Assembly (NCBI RefSeq): GCF_032362555.1
Contig: NC_083506.1
Location: 6,185,501-6,249,500, forward strand
Direction of reading: 5' to 3'
Source: Amyelois transitella
Lineage: Eukaryota; Arthropoda; Insecta; Lepidoptera; Pyralidae
DNA length: 64,000 nucleotides
The position numbers and the translations under genes were made by a program. The number at the start of each line of letters is the position of its first letter. The first letter of the stretch is position 1. The notes under the pieces were generated by a model. It had not been told where the DNA came from and did not search any database. It worked only from the letters and a program-made list of their open reading frames with translations. Shown piece after piece: positions 51,375 to 62,400 of the stretch.

Positions 51375-54300
51375 ATGGATTTATTAAAAACAGAAGACCA
51401 GCTTAGTGATGAGGAGATTTTTATTGGTAAACTATCAATGAAAGAAATAAAGAGACGTGTTTTGTGGAATAAGCAACGTGAAACGTAAGTTAATGGCCCC
51501 TACATATGTACAATTGTTTCAGAAAATACCTATTTTTCAAGATTTTCCTCTTACCTATTTAAGATATTGAATCACGCTTGGGTCGGATACAAACTACTCA
51601 TTGAATTAGTTACACACCTGCTGCAGGGCAATTTTGGAAAGATAATTGGGTAGACCCCATAAAGGATACTTCTACAATGGGCCATAGTTGATTTCATTTA
51701 TTAATTTAATACATAATTTTAAAATACTAAATTCAATGTAGAAATCAAATTTATAGAAGTTCCAATTGTACTTTAAATACATTTGCCCATACATTTTTTG
51801 TGGCATTTTTGTTATACAACTGTTCCCGGGCTCAATCCCTGGTTTTGTGATGGAAAACAAAACATTTTCTGGTTTTCCCTAATTTAGGATGTTTATTTCA
51901 TTTTTAAATAGGGTAATTGCGCTGGTTTGGCGTCCAGTTCTACTTTTCGTCCATTTCACTTTTAAACGCATATAAAAAGAATATAAACACACCTATGCAC
52001 GCATGTTGCAACTTGTCACGATCCTTCATACTTAAGCAACAGTTCTAACAACCACAAAATCCAATTTGTCAAGTGAAAACTTCGAAAAAATTTAACTCAG
52101 TGGCCGGCATGTGTTCGTGTTGTGTAGACGTCATTGCCGATACAAAAAAAATAGCTGGTGCAGGAACACTCCGTGGTGGGTTTTATGACTATTTCACATA
52201 GATTGGGTAATATTTTGGCATGTAAGGATATTTAAGAGTATAACTAACATTATGTTCAGGTTATTTTACAATGTTTTTGTAGTAATCTTAGTAAAAGTTT
52301 GCGGACGAATACTGACATGCCTATTTTACCAATTATTTGGTATCCGTCCACGTGGACGGAAACTAAAACAGCAAGCTAAATATTTGGAATGTTCATTTTA
52401 CTTTTTCAGACCTATAAAAAAATATGTGTTTTCTTTAGATATGAACTTTATTGGCTATTTGACAAGATATTTAGTTAACGTCCAATAATTTCTCAGTATT
52501 GCTTGTTTAAAAAAATGTTTAAATGGCATGGACGAAAACTAAACAGCAATTTTTTTTTGTATTAGTTTTCGTCCATAATAGTGTGGAATCTACTTCTAAC
52601 ACATTTTCTTGTTAATTCGTACAGGTTTTTCTAGTAGGTACTAAACTATGAAATTAATTGTTATAGATGGATTCGGGGAAATAAAAAAAGCAGGAAATTA
52701 CTGCTGAAGAATAAATATTTTTGTTGATTAAATAAAAGATTATAAAGACAGTTTTTATTTAACATTGCATTTTTACTCTTTTTTACATACTGGACGGAAA
52801 CTAGATCACACCAGGGCGAAAACCAAATTTTTTGGACGAAAACTAGTGAAATCTGCCATTTAACATTTAATTATTTATATAAAAAACAATGTAGTTATAA
52901 TTAAAAGTTTCTTTATTTTTATCAAAAATAGACTATATGAGGTATTTAAACAAATATGAGCTATTTTAATTAGGATACTTTATCATATTATTTTTACGTC
53001 TGAAAGCTAGCAACTCCGCTAATTGGACGAAAACCAGCGCAATCACCCTATATAATATGCCATTGTTGGTATAGTACATATCTCTCAAACAAGTCTAGAA
53101 CTTTGGGGGCTAGCTCAATCTTTGTGATTTGCCTGGTGGGTAGTATTTTTTTCCTAGCTCAAATAAAAGGAACTTCTTAAGTAATAAACTATTTCAGTAT
53201 ATATGAAATTAATATTGGAATTATTCCTTTTCTTTAGGTTCAAACAACCAGAAGAAAAAGAAGTAGATAGAAGTTTAAAAATAATTGAAACTCATTCTGC
53301 ACCAGATATATTACATGCAGATTCAAAGACAATTGCAGTATCTCCACAGCTTAAAGCTTTGTCAAATCCATTGTTATCTCCACTTACCTCTTCAAATCCA
53401 GAATGTAACAGAGCTGTCAATGACAGCTTCCTAAAAATAGAGCAAATGGTGACAGATTTGTGCATTTCAACAGAAGAAAATACCAGTGTAACTTTAGATA
53501 ATACTTTTGATGTTATTGATTACATATTAAAACATGGTGCAGCTCAGAATTATGAAAAAACATGTCTTAAAACAAATAACTGTGAACAAGAGACCCAAAA
53601 ACATATTAATTGCATGGTGCCAGAAGTAACTGCTAATAATTTTGATCTACCTTCTACATCCAAGGACAACCAGAAAAAAGGAAATATATTAAAAACACCA
53701 ACAAAAACTATTAAAAAAAATTATAACAAAAAGACTGATAATTTACCTACACCACCATCAAATATGAGAACTCCTGCTTTTAAAACTCCTGGTGACCCAG
53801 TATCAAATAGAAAGACTCCTCACAGTTCACTTAAAAAGCCCTTGACTAAATCAAATATTTACAAACATGTGGCCAGTCCTGTTGCATCTTATATAAACAA
53901 ATGTCCTGTTGTTCCCCGATTGAAGGAAATACGCCCGTCTAAGCCGCTGCTGGGACATTCTTCTATACCCAAATTGAAAAGTAATCTGAGCAAACCTAAT
54001 AATAAGGAAAATGTGAAATTACCTGCTGTTGCTTACAAAAGTGCAAAGAAAACAGAAGTTGTGAGTATTTAACTTTAACAATTTTTTATTAGGGATTTTA
54101 AATAATCTAGCATCTTTTACATTCTAGACATGGTTGCGCAATTTTTATATGGTAATAAATGGTATTTGCATACTGTTCATACTTGCATCAACCTTTTTGT
54201 TGGTTGTTTGGCATATTGTTTCATTTGATTCCTAATGGATGTGGATGAAGCGAAGGAAGTATGCAGAGATTGTGGCAAGTGGAAAGAGGTAGTCTCTGCC

Positions 54301-54820
54301 TACCCCTCCGTGAAAGAGGTGTGATTTTATGTATATATGTATGATCCCTAATCTACCTCATCATAAGGCACCATTCATCTTGGGGGATATAACTATTCTT
54401 TATGTAAGTTTAAGGTCCATGGTTAGTATTATATAGTTTACATAGTTTTTGCTAAACAATTCTTTACTCTGTGTATATTTTATACAAGTTTAGATATAGT
54501 TAGTCACAACATGGTCACCTAATTAAGTGTTGGTGATGTCACAAATACAGTTCATCATGTTTTTCCTAAATGTTATTTTATGTATTTTTCAGATTGAGAT
54601 ACCAGATGAAGAAAAATTGCCAAAAAGTCAATGGGCAAAGGAGGTAACATCATCTTTACCAAGACCAATGGTTATGAAACATGATCACAGGGAGATTAAT
54701 TTGGCAAAGAGAATGTTACTAGCAAAACAAGAAAACAGCTTTGCTGATCTTTCATTAAGACAGGCTGATGTATCTGTATGTACTCAAAAAACAGCATTCA
54801 GTCGGCCAAAAAAGAACTAA
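51375..54820 (+). CDS. Unidentified Ser/Thr-Pro-rich protein with SxIP and KEN motifs
   Basis: The three exons 51375-51484, 53238-54060 and 54593-54820 join in frame to 386 residues. I do not recognise the protein. Residues 9-16 read QLSDEEIF and are followed by basic KEIKRRV. The long middle exon is disordered, rich in Lys, Ser, Asn and Thr-Pro sites (LKTPTKT, LPTPPSN, RTPAFKTPG, NRKTPHSS), as in CDK targets. SSIP at 278-281 followed by KLKS fits the SxIP motif that binds EB-family microtubule tip proteins. KEN at 293-295 fits an APC/C degron. The C-terminal exon has a helical DHREINLAKRMLLAKQ stretch. Together these suggest a cell-cycle-regulated microtubule or spindle protein. The acidic N-terminal block faintly recalls GTSE1, which is only a guess. 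Intron 1 holds an inverted-repeat element and intron 2 a LINE tail. Confidence 0.8.
51911..53048. mobile_element. Unclassified inverted-repeat element with repeated GGACGAAAACYA motifs
   Basis: The 1138-bp unit in intron 1 of the 386-residue gene begins gggtaattgcgctggttt and ends with the matching inverse (aaaccagcgcaatcaccc). The terminal inverted repeats span about 27 bases with one substitution and a small indel, and the flanks read ata/tat (TA-type duplication). Inside, GGACGAAAACTA or close variants recur in both orientations at about 51944, 52352, 52530, 52565, 52794, 52824, 52840 and 53019. One pair forms the perfect palindrome cgtccacgtggacg near 52346. No transposase ORF is present, so it would be non-autonomous. 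I cannot place it in a known superfamily. Confidence 0.7.
54237..54345 (+). repeat. LINE 3'-end fragment
   Basis: This is the best preserved copy of the LINE terminus: it reads MDVDEAKEVCRDCGKWKEVV followed by SAYPSVKEV, a stop, then the TATG/TATA tail. It lies in intron 2 of the 386-residue gene. Confidence 0.65.
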
Positions 54821-56424
54821 CTGAATATATATTTTAGGTTTCGTTCTTTTAATGCATTAAACTCCCATCAATACAAAAAAATATTTGAACAACTATATGA
54901 GAATTGATAAAACTCTGCCTTGCTATTAGATTTTATTTTTAAATTAGTGACACCATTATACACATTCATGTTGGCTGTTTAGATGTTATTTTGTCAGACA
55001 ATGACCAAATATAATGTTGAAATTTGTCGTAGTTTCTATTGTTTTTATAAAACAACAAATACCATTTAGATATTTTTATTAAAAGTACATATAATTGGGT
55101 ACAATTATATATATTTCTCTTACATGTATGAAATTAGGAAAAAATTACATATATGCTCTATTCTCAGTTTCCAATATTCCCAATTCCCAGGCCCTGTCTG
55201 TATATGGTTTCCTTACCAATAGTGATTGGAAAACAAATATTCATAATTATCTTATTAATATATACAATATTTAACACCAGTGTAAATATATTAATGGGTC
55301 TATTAAATAAGCATATTTAAAAAATAAAATTAAATAGACTAGATTATTGAGAGTAAAAAATAAAAACGTATGAGGCAATATTGTTTTAAATTTTAAAAAC
55401 ATGCTGTGGAAAGTAGTATTGTGGATACAGTTATGGATTAATGTATTCAGAACTTGTCTCATTTCAAATTTTTTGATTAAACAGTAACGCAACACATATT
55501 GCCCGTATTATATATTTATAAATGTTTACAATACTTTAACAATAAAGCTTCCTTGCATTTACAAATCTGAATTACATCTACATTATAAATGCGTTTGCAA
55601 TAAATATAACAATCCTATTAGGAACAAATTGAAATTAACAATATAAATATGAAAATATTACATATATGTTTCTTGCTTTCTGACAACAAAGTTAATAATA
55701 TCACCTAGCTCTATATATTTCGCACACGTTGGGAATAAATAATGGTGTTTCTCATCAACCACCATGAAATTGCAACCAATTCATACTTAGTTTTATAGGT
55801 TCGTTCGGAAAGTGTCTCAATATTTTTATTTTTTATAGGTAAGTAGTCTTTCTATATTTCGTGTTTGTTAAGTTTTGGTATGATCAAGAAGAACAAACGG
55901 TTTTTTAGAGTCTCGGCTGATTATAAACTTATTAACTAGCTTAAAAATACCTTAATTTTCTTAAAATATAAATATGAAAAAAATTTAGTTCAGTTGTATG
56001 GCAACTTAATAACCATACACCCAATAATGCTAAATCATGTAAAAGGCCTAAATCACGTGGCAAAAAATTAAAAAAAAATCCTTACAAATCAAAAAATATA
56101 AAAAAAACCTTAGTATATGAGTGGACAAAAGAGATTCTATACACAATCAACGCGTTTTGAATACAAATTCAAGGCACACAACTTAATTTTATATTAGAAG
56201 CATTAAGAGTATAAAATAGTGTTTAAAATTGTATAGCGCACTAAGTAAATATTTAAATCAAATAGGTAGATTAAATAAAATATACTTATTCCCTTCTTTA
56301 CGTATGTCTTAAGATTTGAGCATAGTAATGGAGTTAATTGTAAATAACACTGTAATATTTTCAAAGCTTATTTAAGATATATTTTCGAGGGTATACGTCC
56401 AATATTTTTCACACTAAATAAGTC
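54821..56424. other. Tail-to-tail 3' UTR space
   Basis: AT-rich sequence between the stop codons of the 386-residue gene (+) and the scramblase gene (-). It probably holds both 3' UTRs. No other coding region is supported. Confidence 0.45.
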
Positions 56425-59400
56425 TTATAGAAGCCCCGGTCGATCCCTCTTCGTGTTTCCTGATTTTTCGAAGAACATGAAGTCCTGAAATAATTACAAA
56501 TAATTTCGTGAGTCTGTATACGAGAAATACAATAATAAAGAATAATATTTAGATATAGGTACTATATCGAATTCCGAATATTGTGATTATAACTCTGATT
56601 AAGCCATAGTTGCTTTATATTTCATTAAACTCTTTAATTTCGATTGTGTCAGTGAAATAGTTCGACTGTAACTAGTTTTTTGCAAATTCCCAGTTGAGCT
56701 TTTCTATGTACTACTCTGTCAAGAAAGTAGCAGGAAAAGATCAATAATACACAAACTGTTTGTTATTCATCCAAATTTATTTTATCACCTTCAAAATATG
56801 CTCCTTTAGAAACGATACACTTACGCCAACGAATAATCCAATCATCAAAACATTTTTTAAACGCTGTTTCCGGAATTGAGGTCAGTTCTCGCCGCGAATT
56901 CTCTTTTATGTCTTCTACCGATTGAAAACGGGTGCCACGAAGTGGTAATTTGAGTTTAGGAAAAAAAAGTCGGCTGGAGCCATATCTGGTGAATATGGTG
57001 GTTGCTCGATGGTATTTGTTGAGTGTTTGGTTAAAAATTCGTTCACAATGATGGCCTTGTGCGAAGGTGCATTATCATGGTGCAAAATCCAAGAATTTTC
57101 TTTCCACAAATCTGGCCTTTTTCGTCGGATTTGCTCTCTTAAACGCCGCATAACACTCAAATAATATTCCTTATTTACCGTTTGACCTTCCGGCAAGAAT
57201 TCCGAGTGCACAACACCGCGATAGTCAAAGAAAACAGTCAACATGACTTTGACTTTTGAACGACTTTGGCGTGGTTTTTTCGGTTTCGGTTCAGTTGGAA
57301 GGCGCCACTCCGAAGCTTGTTGACTAGTTTGCATGTCAAACTCGTAAACCCACGTCTCGTCACCAGTAACAATGCGTTTCATGAATGTTGGGTCGGAATT
57401 GACTCGTTCTAGCATGTCCTCAGCGACTCTCATGCGATTGAGTTTTTGAAAAAAATTCAGGTCTTTTGGGACTAGCCGAGCGGCAACATGTTTCATACCC
57501 AAATTATTAGTTAAAATGGTACGGATCGACTCGTGAGATACAGAAAGTTCGGTGGCTATCTCTCTCAAAGTTGAATGAGGATTTTCAGTCACTATTTCCT
57601 TCACTTTTGCGATGTTAACTTCAGTTGCAGACGTTGATGGCCTACCAGAGCGAGGCAAATCTTCCATCACATCTCGACCGCTTTTGAACGCTTTGTACCA
57701 CTCATAAGCACGAGTTTTTGATAAAGTCGATTCACCGTAAGCCTTCTGTAACATTTTCAGTGACTCCGAACACGATATTCCATTGGCAATGCAAAATTTA
57801 AGACAAACTCTTTGTTCGATGTTTTTATCCATTATGAAATTAGCAATACACACTAGATATGATATAACTAAAAATAGCACTGTATTTAATGTAAACAACA
57901 GATGCAACTCAAACTCCGCGCCAAAATGGAAAACAGTTGTGCCAATCTAACAACAACAAAAAAAACAAAAATTTGAATTTGGAACCATAAATAAATAATC
58001 CATTCCCGATACTTTTCTGACTGAATGTATTTTTCCATTCCTTCGGTGTCGTTAGTTTTAAGTCCATTTGCACTGATCATTCCAGCAATAGAAAGGGTAT
58101 GTTAAGATGGTTCGTTCATGTGGAGAGGATGAATGAAAGCAGGTTGACTAAGCAGATATACCTACAAGGAGAGTGTGGAGGGGAAGGTCGGAGTGGGATC
58201 ATCCAAGTGCATCCAAGGGAGGTGGAATAGCCAAACATTAATTCTTCAAATAGCCACTGTACAGTTCCTAGTGTATTATATTTTGTGCTGTCACAAACAA
58301 GAAAGCGTTTGTTTCTCTAGCGATTCAAATCGGTCCACTAGCCTTTGAGTTTATTAGTTGAATTTTGTTTGTCATATTCCTTTAGATTTCTGGAACCCCA
58401 AAAATGGTCGAGGAACGAAAGCCTCCTTATAAAAAATTTTTTTAACTCCTGTTTATTCTTTAGGAAATAAAAACAGGGCAATCCATCTTGACACTTTGAG
58501 ACTGTAGTATCGATTGGACTGTATGGTAATGGAACAAACACTTGTACGTAGTGAAAAAATAATGTGCATATGTATAATGTGCGATAGCTAATTAAAACAT
58601 TGAAATCAAAATTATTGTAATTTCAATTAAAAGGTATATATATTGTATAATTAAAATAAGTTTAAGCACTGTAGCAAGCACATAAATAGGTAAGTATCAA
58701 ACAAAAACGCGTATTCCGGGCCGAAATATCTTGCGCCGTGACTTCAGTGTTATAACGAAACTCACTATCAAAAAGCAGGCGCCGAGAAGCACCGCCTTCA
58801 CTTTGACGTCCAGATCCATCGGAAACGAAATGCCAAATTTGTCGGCATCCGTGAAAGCCTCGCGTACCAAGCCTGACCACTGCTTAGTGATTTTCCCCAC
58901 CTTAGTCTCGCCATCTTGGGAGTATACCTGTAATAAAGGTTTAATACATACATATTTCACGTCTATAACCCTTGCGGCGTAGATATAGAGCCAACAGTCT
59001 TGAGAAGACTGATTTTTGGCTGGAGCTTGAGATTCAAATCGTGACAATAGCCCATCGCCTATAAAAGTTTATAAGCCTATCCCTTAGTCGCCTTTTACGA
59101 CAGCCATGGGAAAGAGAAGGAGTGGTCCTATTCTTTTATTGGAGCCGTGGAACCACACGGCACATGTAAAGGTTTAATAAGTTTTCTAAAAAGTGAACCG
59201 CATCCAACAAATACCTTTTGTTTGAAGTCAGTTAAATTTCTAAAACCAAAGTGGAACAAACACTTACACATACAGTTCAAACTGAGAACCACCTTTTCTT
59301 GAGAGTGAACCTATGTATCCAGACTGTACTGTAGTGTGACTTTTACTCGATCAAACAGTTGAGTACTGTAACGTGATGGCACTAATGCAATTCCATACAA

Positions 59401-62400
59401 ATTTCACGTTTACTTGCTCGACGCGTTTGATCGAGTAAAATTCGCACTAACCTTTCACGTCAGAAGTAAGTACCCTGAGGTAAGTAACCAAAGGGACTGC
59501 GTGGTGAATTTAGTTAAAACGAAAACTGTTGGCGGAATCGTAGCAAGTGGAAATATGTAGTCTCTGCTCTGCCTACCCCTACGGGAATAAGGCGTGATTT
59601 TATGATGTAGTTCAATAGAGGCATTTCTATAACTCATTATGAAATTGACGTTATAAGTCAAACGTTACACCAGTTTTTCGTATGTTCCTTTTGTATTATG
59701 CTCTTGCTGGAATCAAAACGTGAAATGTGTACTCACATGAAACTCTACATCTCCACACATTGAGAAAGTGCAACATGGGCCTTTGATTCTCAGTACCGCA
59801 TCCCCTGCGGCGTTTTTAACGGAGAAACATGGTTTGCAGATAGACCAGTCTTGCTCAATAGAGCCGATCACTGTGCCAGGTGGGGCCGTTACTTCTATGC
59901 TCTGCAGCCAGCAGGGGCACAGGCAGCTGTCGCAGGCTAGGGGGCGATGAAGATGAATCACCTGAAAGCAGATATTTAATTGTAAGACTAAATTTAACAC
60001 TGCAGCTTTGACTGTGCATTACATTTATAAAAGTAGTTTTACAGAGCAAGCAACTGTCCATGTCATTACATATCATTCAATTTTTTTTTAAATAAGAAAA
60101 ACACTTCAATTCAACATGGAAATACTGACATTACAGCACAAATGAAACGAAATGTTACAAAGGCGGATTCTATCGCTGGAGCAATCTCTTCCAGTCAATC
60201 TTAACCACTGGAAGAGATTGAGAACCAAACAGAAGAATGAAATGAGATAACGAAATTGTCTGTTTCAATTAATAAAAAACCGGCCAAGTGCGAGTCGTAC
60301 ACGCAGCGCTGGGTGCCATTTAGTGATTTGATAAAATAATCCATTATATGTATAATGTAAATAATATAGGTACCTACTTACCTCATTTTGAAAGTTATCA
60401 TAAACTTTCATATCAAAAGGTCGGTTAGGTCCGCAGCAGTTTCTGGTGCAGCAATCGTTATCTTCCACTGCGTAGTAAACGTTTTGTCCCACACTGTTCA
60501 TGATCATGTACTTGTTGTTGGTTTCGAAGCCCACAAACGCTTCTAGCAGTTCGACTTTTTGATGGATCAGTAGGCGATCAATCATAGACAAGTATTCCAA
60601 ACCGGGAGGACAGTTGCTGAGACCTTGCGGAATAGTCATCCAACCACCTGAAAAAAAAACATGGGCATTATAGTTCCTAACAAATGCAGATACCCAACAT
60701 ACAGATACAATACATAAATGATGCGAGATAGGTTGACTGGTAGCGAAGAAAAAAATTAAATATGCGCCAACTGCTACCGTGCAGATTGTAGTAGTTGATC
60801 AAGGGCAAATCTTTTTAATTTGGGATTTATCTTTTACGCGATGGGATAGTCTTGCAACTTGTTACTATGTCTGAATCTCAATTCTATTATTAAACTATTT
60901 AGCCAAACGTCTTAACTTTTAATTATCTATGTTCACCGTTTGGTACCTAGGTGATTGAGCGGTGCTCGGTGGACGTCAGGAATTCCATAAAAAGTAGTGA
61001 AAACACAAAAAAAAAAACACCACAAAATCTGACAACCATAATGTGAGTGTCAAACAAACATATCACTTCTTTATCCTTTTCTACTGTTGGCGACACTTAA
61101 ATATTATATAAAAAGTACGAACAGAAGAATGAATAATTATACTTACTTGTGCCTGTGCAATTAAGATAGAATTAGATAAAAACTAATAAATTTTAGCAGA
61201 ACAAAGGAAAACAAAACATATAGCACAATAATTAAACAGCCTCCACCAAGCTATATGTATTGACAACAAATAATTTCAACCTTTTTTCTTCATCAGTTAA
61301 AAATTTTTCATAGCCATTGTGACGGGATCTCGATAATTTTTCATAAATACGGTTAATTGTTCTTGTAACGCTAGCTACACTTAAAGTTTCAAAATAGACA
61401 GTCTTATCTTTGGAATAAATATGGTTAAATTTCTTTGACATATAGTTTTTAAAATTTAACCATTTTGGCTTCTTAACACTCTTTACTTCTTTGTCAAATA
61501 TTTCAAAATGATTTCCCGATACACTGTCCCGCATTGTCTCTTAAATATGTTTATTGCTGGTTCGGTCCTCTCCGATTGAAAGCAAATGGAGTAAGCAATA
61601 AACTACCTATCACGCTAAGAATAATTCCACTTCGCGTTATCTGGAAATTAACGATTTATAGGGCTGATATTTTTGGTTTACTTATAACAAATTGGTGGCA
61701 GATAGATGAGTGAATATTAAATAAGTCTAGTTAATCCACACAAACAATAAAACGAATACACTAAAAAAATACTGGACTGATTTTCACGAAATTCGACACA
61801 GATATAGAACAGACCTTCGGGAGTAACATAGGAATACGTTTTTTCTGGAATTTTCCATAGGAGCGAAACCCCGCGCCAAAGTTAGTAATTTAAAATCTAC
61901 TGCTAAGCATTGTCTAGCAATGTCAAACCTTTGGGACATCAGCACAAAATCTCGTTAGGATATTATGTTATAATGAATGAATTTCGTTTACTTTTTTGAT
62001 TTTTAAATATTTAATAAAATACACCTTAGAAAATCTAGTCGGTCGCAGGTCGAACTCATTACACATTTTTTGCCTAATGACTCAGTAACATGACATAATC
62101 GGCAAATTAATTAAATTAGTACTAGCACGTATGAATTGCTAGCAACACTATAAATGTACCTATGTGCCGTGTGGTTCTCAGCACTAATACAAAAAAGAAT
62201 AGGTCCACTCCATCTCTTTCCCGTGGATGTCGTAAAAGGCGACTAAGGCATAGGCTTATAAACTTGGGATTCTTTTTTTTAGGCGATGGGCTAGCATCCT
62301 GTCACTATTTGAATCTCCATCTATTATTTATTAAGCCAAACAGCTGAAGGTGGCCTAACAGTCTTTTTAAGGCTGTTTGTTGGCTCTGTCTACCCCGCAA

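Noticed and set aside
52252..52488. 78-codon plus-strand ORF
   Set aside because: It lies inside the inverted-repeat element, is hydrophobic and AT-driven, contains the repeated GGACGAAAACTA motif, and shows no transposase motif.
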